Shown piece after piece: positions 24,262 to 37,000 of a DNA stretch of 64,000 nt. The translations under genes and the position numbers were made by a program. The stretch is taken from assembly GCF_036785885.1 (NCBI RefSeq), contig NC_092317.1, positions 1,738,501-1,802,500 on the forward strand. Reading direction: 5' to 3'. The stretch comes from Coffea arabica. Lineage: Eukaryota > Streptophyta > Magnoliopsida > Gentianales > Rubiaceae. Numbering within the stretch: position 1 is the stretch's first letter; the number at the start of each line of letters is the position of its first letter. The notes beneath the pieces were generated by a model. The model saw nothing but the letters and a program-made list of their open reading frames with translations, was not told where the DNA came from and ran no database searches.

Positions 24262-25808
24262 GGACTAGACATTAGAAGGTATTAAACTTGCCATCTAACC
24301 TATTTTGCTAATAGTAATTTGGCTGCATTTTGCATGAACTACTTTGTTGTTCAAAACATTTATGCTTTAACAATCAGCATGTAGGAGTGATTGTGACTAG
24401 AAATTTTGATTTTGAAACTAAGTTAAAACTTTTTGTGGTATTTTGAGCCAAGGGACTGAATTGTTGTGTTATAAGTCCTTCAGCTTTGGTTCTTTTTTGC
24501 TATATAAATTCTGATGATGATACAAGTCTTAACCGTTGGGCTCGTGCCTTCCCATTTCGGTATCAAATGCTGTGTCTTTTTGTGGTCGGGACCCTTGGAG
24601 GTATAGATGGTCCTCTGTGATACAACGTTCACTGGCCACCATCAAGTTTAAAGACTTAAATGAGTGTCTGCTTGCTGTCACATCATCCTAATGGGAAAAG
24701 CATAGCTCTTCTAATTTAAATGGTATTTTTACTCGTATTCTTCCTGACCATAGCACCTGTGCTGGAAAGACTCTTGAAATTCTCTCTGTTCGACTTGAAG
24801 AAGATGATTACAATTGCTCTGTTGTCCAAGGGTCTGAACTGTTGCGATGTCCTGCCCTCAAATTAGTTGTCATAGTCTCATAGGATTTTAGTTTTTTTTT
24901 TCACTTGTCAACACAGGGTGTGCGGGTCAGTTTTATATGTATCTGAAAATGAAAAACGAAAGAGTGAAGAAAAAGGTGTCTAATTACTCTGGATTTTGCT
25001 TCTAACTTAATATGGAGCATTGCAGCTGTATCTGCCTTATAGCTTTTCACTCTTTCTTCTAAGCAAGCAAGATCACTTTAATCACCTTGTCAACTTGCTT
25101 CCTAGGCTGAGCATCACTTTAATCACCTTATGCATGTTCTCCAGTCTCCACCGGAGGAATATATATAGGAAGAAACCACGATGCCAGATACTACTTTATT
25201 AAAGAACAGCATCTTGAACCCACATATTAGGAGCCTCAAGGATTTTCCACCCTTGAACGCACATTTTTTTTTTTTGGTTGCAGAGTTTTACAAGGGGCGT
25301 GCAGGAAGCACAGGACAATTGTGCGGTATATAGGGGCAATTATGGTTGGGAAGAAGAGATTAGATGGTTGGCCATACACGGGGGAGCGAATTCCTCTGGG
25401 TTTCAACTTTCAACTCAGAAGACTGGTCCTTGTTGTTCCAAGCAAAGCAGGTGTCACCTTTAGGAATTAAACAAACTATCACTAATACAGTACAATATGT
25501 GGTAATGTCCAAGGAATAGAGAAACTTGTGAGCTTGCAATGTAGTGGGGCATATCTCTGAATACTAAGAAATACTGACTCGGTTATTCGTTTTCACATAA
25601 TATACGGTTTTAGAGCTTTGTATTCATGTAGTGAGGGCATACCCTGAAGTGTAAATTTCTGATCTTATCAATAAAAATTTCACATTTTCTCAAAATCTTT
25701 TCTAAAAAAAAGTGAATTAGATATCCATATAGGAGTGCGTATTTTAGGAATAAAGGGCTTTTCATCTTGAATCTTGGCTGGTAGCTGTGTTGCTGATTTT
25801 AATCGATA
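24262..25808. other. Intergenic DNA with short gene-like scraps
   Basis: Short open stretches near 24730-24880 (LPDHSTCAGKTLEILSV) and 25285-25465 (KKRLDGWPYTGERIPLGF) have balanced composition and look like exon scraps, but I do not recognise either protein and cannot join them. AATAAA-like signals near 25670 suggest an old transcript end. Confidence 0.35.
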
Positions 25809-26258
25809 ATGTTCTTGAACAACGGAATATTTCACAGGTCTCTACCATGCTTGCACCGGCTTTTGTTTTGTTTGTTCTTAGCACTCCTATTGTCAGTACA
25901 TGGTGAGAGAAACAGCCGAGCTTGGGTTGGGATTCTGCCCGAATGGATTGGTCTGGCTATAAAACATCTATTCATCTTTGTTACAACACAATACAATTGT
26001 CCTGCTTTACCTTGGCTGAACGTCTGGAAAGCGAACCTACCCCCACAACTTCGTTCATCCTGTAGTGGCTGTTATTTATGCTTAGAAGCATCATCCATAA
26101 CTCCCTTGAAGATAACTATGCTCGCAGCTTATGTTGACAAACAGCAAATTTTACAGCATTTCTTCATGGATTGCAATATTTCTGATGGCTGGCAACTGAA
26201 ACCACTTTCTTCTAAAAAGGACTCGTACCAGTTCAAATATTATAAACACTACGTATAA
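25809..26258 (+). other. Unrecognised 149-codon ORF
   Basis: It begins MFLNNGIFHRSLPCL and has a hydrophobic leucine-rich stretch near residues 14-30 that could act as a signal or membrane segment, then a cysteine-containing middle (SCSGCYLCLE). A TTCACAG acceptor-like signal precedes codon 12. No family was recognised. The alternative frames also show coding-like but broken stretches, so this may be a decayed gene rather than a functional one. Confidence 0.25.
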
Positions 26259-27255
26259 TCTTGAAGCTGCTGAACATGATGGTTTTCTCACTACCATGTA
26301 TCTATCCTCTGGCAAGGGTAGACAGAAAGAAATGGTTTTCTAATTTCTAGAGATCATTCATTTTGAACTTTTGGTTTAACTAATCTCCAACGCTAAATTC
26401 TTTTGAATTTGCTGCATCTGGGGTTGAAAGTTGAAACCACCACCTGCATACTGCCGATTGAAATTAAATGCTTATGTAGTTGTGCCTGAACTTGGAGGGT
26501 TTGCACTTCACTGGGTGTTTGAAACTTCCCAGGAAACCATCGACATCGAGCATGCATGCATGCGTAATTTTTGTACGCTTGCTTATGTTCCTTATGATCT
26601 GTAACATTTTATTACAAACAGTTTATTATACACGTACAAACCTGGATAAAAGAAACTGATCCACTAAAAAAGAGAGATTCCTATATTGATTGAGGCTTCC
26701 TACAATCATCATTGGAAAGATAACCTTTGACGAAATGTAACTAACAAAACAGGCTCAAACATTCTTGATGATGGTTTAAAATCATGACGGGTAAACAGGC
26801 AGACTCAAGTCAAAACGAATATAGTACCTCATATGAAAATTATTTGCCGCTTGGTGGCAAAGGAAATAAATGTTGTAAAGTAGGTACTTGTAAATTAATG
26901 AAAGAGTTTTTCTAATAGGTGTCTAATTCTTTTTAACATGTCATATGAATATACACGCTAATAATTATTATTATCATATATACGCTGTATTTATATTTGT
27001 ATATGTATATATATATTTTTTTAATTAACTTTTTATTTTTTCAAAATTTCAACACTTGAAAGCTATCAAGATGAGTAGTGACTAATATATACTCGTGAAT
27101 ATTACGGACCTTAGGCTCAGATTACGCTGTATTTACAAGCGGTGATTGTAATATTTCAATTACAAGCAGTGACAAGCTTTCTATTTTTTTTTCAATGGCA
27201 CCTAAGAAACAATAATTTAAGAAACACTAACTGCTAATAAGTAAATACTTATAAC
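26259..27255. other. AT-rich intergenic DNA, no gene seen
   Basis: No recognisable protein or structured element was found here. It ends at the left target duplication of the transposon at 27256. Confidence 0.5.
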
Positions 27256-28162
27256 TAGAGGTGGCAAAATGGGCGGGATGGGCGGGATTTGCTTGGGTTT
27301 GAGATGGAACCGAGTCATATGGATTTGGATCCAACCTTACTCATATGTGTTTTGGGACTACCTTGGGCGGGATCACTTTGGGATGGGTTTAGATTAATCC
27401 CGCCCAATACCCAAATCTATTTTCTACATGTTTTTTTTCCTTTAATTCATTTTTTATTTTTTATATAATTTTAATATTTTTGATTTATTAAATTTCTTTT
27501 AGTTTTATTAAATAAACATGCAAGTGCTTTATACTCAGGATTCCCACCAAAAATTGGATTAACAAATAAAGGAAAAGATAGATATACAACTATATTCCAA
27601 CATATATCAAGATGGCCAAGGTACTTAAGGTGTTGAATATTTATCCTCATCATTGTCCAAGGATGACAGGTCTAAACTGATTGAAATGTTGAAAATTCTT
27701 GTGGATAATGATTAGGAAGACTACTGGATTATATTCGTTGGCATGACAATAAAAATTGTTAAAGATAATTTTTGAATCTAAGACTCCGTTTGGATTGGCT
27801 ATTTTTTCAAAAAATAAGTTTTTCAAATACAATGTTACAGTAATATATAATAACTCAAAAAACATCCCATCCATATTAGTATATCAAATATTTCAAAAAA
27901 ATTTTATATTAAAATTTTTTTATATATACTGCTACAATAAAATATTTAAAAAACACTCTCAAAAAATAGCTAATCCAAACGGAGCCCTTGCTATTTGAGC
28001 CCAATGAGTACCCAAGTATTTCCCAAAATTTCCCATCAATTAATGGGTACAATTGGGATTTGTCCCATTTTAAACCCAATATTAAATTCCAGTACCCATC
28101 CCACCCAAAGTCCCTATGGGCATGGGTAACCCATTGGGACTTGGGACAAATTGCCACATCTA
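27256..28162. mobile_element. hAT-type TIR element, 907 bp, with nested MITE
   Basis: The ends are TAGAGGTGGCAAAAT and ATTGCCACATCTA, inverted with a few mismatches. A perfect 8-bp target duplication, cttataac, flanks it (27248-27255 and 28163-28170). Both subterminal regions carry GGGCGGGAT / CCCATTGGG type repeats. No transposase is encoded. A second inverted-repeat element (27784-27984) lies inside. Confidence 0.87.
27784..27984. mobile_element. MITE nested in the 27.3 kb hAT-type element
   Basis: It runs from CTCCGTTTGGATTGGC to its inverted end GCTAATCCAAACGGAG; the terminal match exceeds 20 bp with one or two mismatches. The interior is A/T-rich. It resembles the TGTTTGGAT family at its ends but has a longer, different interior, so it may be a separate subfamily. 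The target duplication is unclear. Confidence 0.75.
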
Positions 28163-29479
28163 CTTATAACCAATGAGAATAATCAACTTAACACAAACAG
28201 ACACACACTTGAGCTAATATGCACGCTAGCTAGGAGAATTTTTTTTTCTTCCCTTTTTTTTCTTTTAATTTGGGAGATTAACGCAAGGAGACACGTACAT
28301 TAATTAACAGCCCCAAAATAAAATTGTTGGATTTTCCGTTGTCAAAAAATCAGACTCACTGACCCCGTTCTCCGATTAAACATTTCTCATTTGTTCTCCT
28401 TTGGTCCGCAAGACCGACGCCCAAGATTGCTCTCTCTTACGTGATGACTGATAATCCTCGTGGCAGAAAGACAACTCGCGACGGTGCGTTTCTTCGTAAG
28501 TTTCTACGCGCAGCTCCTGACAAAAACCACCTCCTCCCCCTCTCTCTCTCCCTCATCTCATCTAATGTCATCTCTAACTAAACCCACTTTTCAACCTCTT
28601 GCTTTTGTCTTTTACCCTCAAACCCACGAAATATAAAATTAAAAATGAAAAATCTGCTTCCAAAAAATTTTCTAAAAAGTTAAAGATAAAAAGACGAGGC
28701 CATTTACGTCATTTCGGTCCACCTCACCACCCCCTACCGTCTCCTCCTCTTCAACGAAGCCCCTGTAATCTACAGAACTCCCTTAACATATTTCCTAATC
28801 ATCTCCTGCTATGTTAACCGCCCGTCACCCTTTCCAAATCACCCACCGCTCTAAATATTTCTCCAGCCGATTCTTTCTTCCTAATTTTCTTTTTCATTCC
28901 TAATTTTTAACCGATACTTGAACGGGGCAGTACAGCACTTCCATTAGCATATCAAGAACATAAATTGATGTTTTTTTTAAAAAAAAAAAAATTTTCCGAT
29001 CAAAAAATTTGTACAAAAGAACGATAAGGTGGCTTCACATGATACACAAAGTATTCACAATATACATTGTAAAGATGTCCTATTCTCATCATAATATTTT
29101 AACTCGATAAAATATAAAATTTTCCCTTGAACCCTATTTTCTAATTAATACCAAGTCAATGACATCATGGTTCCAGTGTCCGTTAAAGAGCCTTTCTATA
29201 GCAATATTTTAATGTAGGACATAGGCAATGAGAATTTGTATTGTAAGATTACATAATAGCTCATATTAATGAATTAATGCAATTAAGTACAACTCAATCA
29301 AATTACAACTCATCCTGCATTTGGGACAACTAGTCGGATAAATATTGTTGCAGGCCATGACAATTTGAGAATTTTCAAGAGCTTTTTTTTTTTTTTGTTG
29401 ATAATGGATAGATTTTGTTACATGTTAAAATAATAATAATATAGAGATGAAATTTGTTACATGATTAAAATTTAAAATA
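28163..29479. other. Intergenic DNA with a pyrimidine-rich stretch
   Basis: The stretch at 28500-28900 is rich in C and T, like a plant 5' leader, but no open frame of a recognised gene follows it. An A/T run lies at about 28970-28995. No gene is called. Confidence 0.4.
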
Positions 29480-30511
29480 GGGATAATTCAGAAATCTCCC
29501 CCCCCCCCACGTTTTTGACTATTTCACTGGATTCCTTATAGGTTTCAAAAATTACACTAATCTCCCTTGAGGTTAATTAACTTATAACATTAGATCCACT
29601 TAATAATTAAAAAGTGATGTTAGAACAGAGAAGATAACATGATTCCATCATTGCCTCTCATCTACTATATTATTTAATTAATTTAATACCAACTCATACA
29701 TTAAAAGAAATACACTAAAATTTGTTGTTTATCATTAGTGATCAAATCATATATAGCATTCAAAAAATAGTATATCATTTTTATTTTTTTTTACTTAATA
29801 CAAGATCCAAATTACTCTTTTTAGTTAAATACCCATTGTCAAACATAATCAATAATAAATAATAAAAAATATATAATTAAAATATGGATTAATCTTTTCT
29901 ATACTGACACTACACTGTCAGCATTGAATAAATGACAACTATGCAAAATTTGATTTTGAAATTCAACTTTTGCACACATGTCGTTAATCAAACGGGGATA
30001 GTGTATACATTGTTAGTGTATATAAGATTTACTCTTAAAATATTACATAGAACAAACTTTAACATTATAAATATTATTGTTAACACATTAAAATTAATTG
30101 TTGAGATTTTTATGATATTAAAATTCACACCTTGTAATATTTTGGTTGCAAAATTTTTTGATTGAATTCATAATTGAAGTGTAATTTGGATCTTACATTA
30201 AAATAAAATATTTAGAATGATACACTATTTTTAATGTCATATGTAAATTAAACTCTAATGATAAATAGTAAATTATAGTCTTTTCTTTAGTATTTGGGCT
30301 TGTATTAGATTAATTAAATAATTTAGCAGATAAGGAACAATGGTAAAATCATATATTATCTTCTTTCTCCTGATATCACTTTTTAATTATTTGTTGGATC
30401 TAAATGTTACAATATAATAAATTTTAAGGGAGTTTAATATAATTTTCAAAACTTGAAGGGAGACAAGTCAAATAGTCAGAAACCTTAGGGGGAGGTTTCT
30501 GCAATTATCCC
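29480..30511. mobile_element. Mutator-type TIR element, 1032 bp
   Basis: It starts GGGATAATTCAGAAATCTCC and ends with the inverted GGTTTCTGCAATTATCCC. The flanks are tttaaaata (29471-29479) and attaaaata (30512-30520), a 9-bp target duplication with one mismatch, as made by Mutator-like transposases. The subterminal regions are also inverted (plus-strand 'tagatccacttaataatta' against 'taattatttgttggatcta'). No transposase was found. A smaller repeat with 'gtgtatacattgttagtg' ends lies inside at about 29890-30045. Confidence 0.8.
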
Positions 30512-31064
30512 ATTAAAATACTGTGCTTAATACAGATTTTGTCATGAGGTGAACCGAGGACTTGATGATCATATGACCGCCATGTGAGTATAGCATGACT
30601 TGAGAAAATATAAAACGGAGGAGAGAGAGAATGTGTATTATTATTGATAGAGAGAGCTTAACACTACTGTATTGCTCCGCCTTAGGCAAAAGAACGGTTC
30701 GCTACTCTTTAATTCCCATTTTTCTCCTCTAGAGAGAGAAAGAGAAGAGGGGGGAAAAAAATATTTCACTGTCCTTTTTTCTCTAATAAATCTGTACGTG
30801 GAGGATTTCTATGTAGTATTATTCGTTGATTTTTGAGTTCGGGGATGATTGAATCTGAATCCATCCAACATTTTACATGAAGCTGCGATCCTTAAAAACC
30901 TAGAAGAAAGCGATCGTCTTTGTTCCTTTTTTTCTTTAACTTTGTTTTGTTAATTTTTTAAACGAAGTGATTGTTCATTTTCTCTCTGGCGCAATTTTCG
31001 ATTGCTGTGATTTGATTTGGCGGTGGTGTAGTTCGATTTCTGTAGTTTTATTGGGCCCAAAGAG
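30512..31064 (+). promoter_or_regulatory. Promoter and 5' leader region of the PP2A B55 gene
   Basis: The interval between the Mutator-type element and the B55 start codon contains several GAGAGAGA tracts (about 30622-30640 and 30728-30750) and a CT/T-rich leader typical of plant 5' UTRs. The transcription start cannot be fixed by reading alone, and a leader intron is possible. Confidence 0.4.
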
Positions 31065-34000
31065 ATGAACGGTGGTGATGGTGGAGAGGTCACGGCAGCT
31101 CCTCCGGCGGGGCCACCACCGCCGCTCGAGTGGAAATTCTCTCAGGTTTTCGGTGAACGCACGGCGGGCGAAGAAGTTCAGGAAGGTACAGTTGCATTTA
31201 ATTAATTTATTGGACTTTATCTCACTCTCTCACTTTTTGGATCCATAGGGTATTTAGTCTGGGTGTAGTGATTAGGGTTTGTAAACATGTTTTTTAATCT
31301 GTTTTTTGGATCGTCAATTGTTGAGAAGTTAGTTGATTTATCTGCAATTGTTGAATGTCTAGTGTGGATTATTTCAAGTTGGATTGCATGTCTTTTGTTT
31401 GTATAAGATTGGGAATGAACAGTGTGAACTAAGTCAATCAAGTCTAGTGTAAGTTTGGATTTTTTAAAAAAATTTTCCGGAATGCATGCTGTAATTTTTG
31501 AACTAGTCTGGATCTTTGATTTTCTTAGAGATGTTTGAATAGTGTTTTCCAACTTTCTATTCTTGTTTTTCTGTTGGATTGATATTAAAGACCTCATTTT
31601 ACTGGCTTTAGTTGCAAGCAGCAATGGTGAGTTCAGTTGGTAAGTATCCTGGATGTCAGCTTTCCTTGTTTTTCTGGATTACGTTGATCTTTAGTTGTCT
31701 GCATGGAGTTATTTGTAGGAGGTTGTGTGAATATGCATAGACAACACGTTCAGATTGTCGTGCCAACGGTCATGGACAGTTTGTTCTGCCGTACTGGAAA
31801 TCTTGGAGGAAAGGTAGTGAATGTTAGACGACAAACCTTTCCGCAAACTACAATAATCTTGGGTCAAAAGGCAGTTCAGATTCCGTGATGTGGCATATGA
31901 TAACTCGCCGCTTCCCTATAATATCAATTTGTCTTCATTGAATATGGCCTAAGATTGTCAAAGAAGGTAGCACGCTCTTTGCCAAAAATGAGGAAGAGGC
32001 GCAAGACGACATGTGTTGTTGGTTTATGAGCCAAGATTTCTTAACACGGTATATTTAGGTTTGTGTTTCACGGAAGGGAAGGCAAAAAGAAGGCTGATTT
32101 GGCTTACCTCACCCTTTCAAACTAATCTTCTAGAGTCGTTGGATTTATTGATTGGTGGACAGCCAATTTGGTCCACCCATGGTATTGGTAAGCTGCGGTT
32201 CACACGTTTCTCTTGCTGGCTGCTATCCGACACACTCTATGGAAATATTGGTCAGCATTGAAGTTTTTAAAGCATGATGACTGGAGTCGTGCCATGCGTC
32301 ATTTTTGTTAAAACTAAGTACATGTGTGTCATGTCTTGTAGTTAAGACTTGTTGGCACGTGAAATTTGAACGTTGTCAATGTCTTGAGAATTTTTTTTAT
32401 GGTGTCTCATTCCTTTTCCTTCTCTGCAAAAGTAAACCCTTAAAGAGGAGGATAATTACCTTAAACCTTCATTTAGATGAAGGTACTTCTCCCATTTATA
32501 GGAATGCTTGAGTTCTATTGTGAGCATAACAAGGATGAGATTTTTGAAAATATTTTCAAAGTCTACCAGGGCAAGTCTTTAGGATGATGATGGAACTGTC
32601 ACTTAGGGCTTTCTTTAGAGACTTTAACAAAGATCTGCATGGCAGAGGAACTATGCTGGTTTACGGTTATACTCATCATGCCATCCACATGTAAATGCTT
32701 TCCTTGACTAAAGGGGAAAACATTTTTAGCCATGCTCAGTATTGTTATTTATCAGTAACGTTTTGTGGTTCCAAAGTCTAGTTATTATTGGAGGGGATGG
32801 TGGCAGCATTTTGATTTGAACTGTAAACAGATGGTAAAAGCTATCAGTTGATTTTAGTTGGAATGACTGTAAACTCCCAACACGTGCATGGTGAATTGGC
32901 ATAACTTTCTTCTGGTCACTTCCTTCTTAGGTGCCAGTAGAGTTTATAATTTTTGAAGCTCTTTCACCTGCATTATTGCATCATTTTTGGGAAAGCTAGA
33001 ACACAGGAGGGGAACTCATCTTTGATGTTTCTTAAGGAACTATGTCTGATAGTATAACTTTCATCATGGAGTCATGCAGGGTAAAATCATATTTGTATGA
33101 GGAATGGGCGCTTTCATTTGCTATATAATGTTTCACTTGATTTTACCATGAGCATTTGTAGCTGGGTAGGCTTGAAGCTTTGCATGTGTGATTTGTACTG
33201 ATGAAACCAGTCTTAATCCTTAAGTTGACTGGCGTGGATGCCCTGAGTTAACACATTAAAAACTGCAAAAGCATTTTCTAGCATCATGACTGTAAGTACA
33301 TTTGGGCTTTTGGAAAAAAATTTAGGCCAGTCATGAAGATTTAATTAAGAGATTGGTGAAAGGTATGTTCACATGATCTATGTCTGGATTTCAATTCTCT
33401 TTATTTTACATACTAAAGCTCTTTAGCTTTCTCATCTAAATTCATTTGTCCTTTTCAGAAAGGATAATGTTTCATGATTGTTGTTTGCATGATGTTTTGA
33501 AGTTTGAGAATCATGGCAAAGTGGCTATTGACAAGAACTAGTGTTTATGTCATAATATTAGTCGCATGATCATCTTGATAAGTTTGATATTTGATATCTG
33601 CTGGACGGTGTTTTGTAATATTTTCCTTGTCCTTATTTGCAGTTGACATCATCTCAGCAATTGAGTTTGATAAAACTGGCGACCATCTTGCTACCGGTGA
33701 CCGTGGAGGCAGAGTGGTGTTGTTTGAGAGGACAGATATGAAGGAGGTATTTTTATGCGCTACATATTTCTTTTATGGTACATTTGAGCAAGTAATTGTT
33801 GCCTAAGAAAGTAGAGACATACAAACAATTCTTACTTATTGTATTATTTTCTCTTGCAACAATCATAGCATGGTGGAAGTCGAAGAGACTTAGAAAGGAT
33901 GGATTATCCAGCGAGTCGGCATCCAGAATTCCGTTACAAGACAGAATTCCAGAGTCATGAACCTGAGGTATGCCTTTATTATGTCCTTCTTTTATCTCTC

Positions 34001-37000
34001 TAACTAAATGTTAAACAATAAAAGAACGGCCAAATGTTGTCAGAGATTTTTTTAAATTTGTCTTAAAATGTACACAAAAGGCATGGTAAAGGAAATTTAT
34101 ATGTGAAATGTAATGATTAGGGCGAGATTTTTAGACTTCATATTCCCGGTAAAATTCTTAAGTACGCTTGTCGGGTACTTTTATGTCAGGCTCCCGCTTC
34201 TGGCAACCCTCCAACTATGCTTAAAATTGCACCCAAAAAAGAAAAAAAGGGTTAATTCTATTCCTGTATCTTTAATGTCTTCACATCTTTTATGTTCAGT
34301 TTGACTATCTGAAGAGTCTGGAGATCGAGGAAAAAATCAACAAGATTCGGTGGTGCCAAACAGCTAATGGTGCCCTCTTTCTTCTGTCCACTAATGATAA
34401 AACAATCAAGTTTTGGAAGGTAAATCACCTAGATCCACTATTATTGGATATATCAATAATTATGCCAACTAGCAATCTGTTCCTGTCCTATCTGATTTGA
34501 CATTTTAATGAAACTATGAGCCCTTTCATGTGCACGGAGCATCTTTTTTTTTTCTTTAATATTTATCTGCTGGACTATATGCTCCTGGACTATGCCTATT
34601 TTGGCTCTGCATGATGTTGAAGGATTCTCTTTCTTGCTACTGATTGTGCATCCTTTATGACCTCTGGCTCTGGTATGAAGTACTCAGTAAAGCTGTGTTA
34701 GTGCAATATTAAAATCTCTCCTCTTGCGAGTAAACAGTGTGCTTTGTTATTTCTTGAGTAGTCAATCATTATATCATGCTTCAATGTGTCTTTTGGGCAC
34801 TAAAAGTTTATCTATTGTCAAACTTTCTGTCATGATTGTAGAGGGCCTATGAAGAGTGTGCTTTACATCCTTTTTGGTTCAATACATTTGGAAGTTTTGG
34901 ATCAACACATTGTTTGTGATCTTTTGAATTTTGATAGCAAAAAAATTTGCTAAGTTCGTTTCCATTTTTGAAATAAAACAGGTCCAAGAGAAGAAAGTCA
35001 AGAAAATTTCTGAGATGAATATTGATCCATCTAAGGTTGTTGGAAATGGTAGTGCTTCTAGTTCTACTGTTTCATCCAGTCCTAAGCCATGTCTTGCAAA
35101 TGGAGCCTACCCCGATAGATCATATAGTTGCTTGAACAATGACATGACATTTCCACCTGGGGGCATTCCATCACTGCGTTTGCCCGTGGTAGTTGTACTT
35201 CTTCACAGCTTACAGCTTTTGCGAGATTTTACATTATTTCTTGGACAATATGGTTGTGTACTAGTTCAAATTACATCCTTAAAGCAGGCCACTTTGCTTC
35301 ACCCAAGTTGACATTTCCTGATATAAACTTTTATTTTGTCGCTTATCCAACATATTATACTGACACAAGCACCATTGCAATTTGAACTAGACTTTGACTC
35401 AATCTTCCGAAAAAGCTATCACAATTAGGAAGTGCTTGTATCTAGGGTAGTGGAACATGAAGAAAGACATTATCCGACTCTTAAATGCTACTTTCAGCTT
35501 TTGCATAGGTGGCATTAGTTTTCTTGATCACATTTGTATTTTCCGACTTAATTATTTTTTGATTGTATAATGCAGGTTACAAGCACTGAAACTAGTCTTG
35601 TTGCAAGATGCAGAAGGGTTTATGCTCATGCTCATGACTATCACATTAATTCAATTTCAAATAACAGGTAAGTATTTGCTATTTGTTATTTTTATGACTC
35701 TCTTGACACTTATTTGACTCTTGTTATGTAATGATGTTGAAGCACTCTGATTAAGGATTGATGATATCTCTTGGCTAATGATGTTCTCGCTAAAATTACA
35801 ACGGAGCAAGAGCTTTTACAATTTTTGTTTTGTGCAAACTTCTCTCTTCAATTTCTCTTTGATTGGACTCCTGGTCCTCATTTTCTGCTTTTTCTATTTC
35901 TTTTCTGAGGGGGGAGGAGGGTGGGGAGCTTATATTGGCTGGGATACTTGCAGAATAACTCATGCAAGGACTAAGAATTTAGATGGATGAAGGATCTAAA
36001 GTACTAATTGAAAATGATGCTGATAAACTTTTAGATGGAACAGTTATGCTGGACGTTATATGGTCTCGCTAAATATTCTGGAAACAACCTTTTTGGCAAA
36101 AAAGGAGCAATGACAATTGACTTGTGTTGTTGTAGATTCTGTAATTAATACTTCATGACATTTAATTGTTTACAGATAGTGTTGAATTTGCTTGTGACAC
36201 ATTGTGAATGAGCTTTTAAGAAGTTGACACTATTCCAGTTGCTGCTACAATCAGTAGTAGTTCCTCTTGCATTCTGCTATTTGATTGCTTGAAAATTTTC
36301 TCTGCTTTTATATGTAGTTAGCCTGTTTCTGAAACCTCTCTCTCTCTCAGTGATGGTGAAACATTTATATCAGCTGATGACTTACGAATAAACCTTTGGA
36401 ACTTGGAAATTAGTAACCAAAGTTTCAATATAGTTGATGTTAAGCCAGCAAATATGGAGGATCTAACTGGTAAGTTTTTGCATTTTGATTTGAGTACTAG
36501 TCTCATACAATAGGCCAGTTTTTCCATGTTAATTATATATCTTTTTGCACCTTTGCTTTTTTTGAAGAAATAATTATTATAACTGATTAAGATGATGCTA
36601 CTTACTTAAAAGGATCATTTTACATTTTCGTGCTATTCTTGTGCTGTCATTTGAGTGTTTTTTCAGCAGTGTTAGAAACTCTCACTTGAGATGCCATTGT
36701 TTGAGAAGTCTCTACTTCAGTATATTTGCACAAACCATTATTCCTTGTATTATTTGATCAGCTTCAGGTCAGAAATGCAATTTGTTACATAATGGCTTGC
36801 ACAATCTTCATTTATTTATTTACTTGTTTATGGAGATAAATTGAGGTTCTTTTGTAACTGAAAATGTTATGGGAAATATCAATTAGAGGACCCGTCACAG
36901 AATGATTCTTCTCTCTCCGAATCCATGATAATTCCTGTTGTAAAAGCAAGCATCAGTTATGTTTGGTTTTTAGTTTGTTCTCATTATTATGGTAAAATTT

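Noticed and set aside
31703..32511. Short plus-strand frames in intron 1 of the B55 gene
   Set aside because: They have no recognised protein, inconsistent frames and no splice partners, so they are left as intron sequence.
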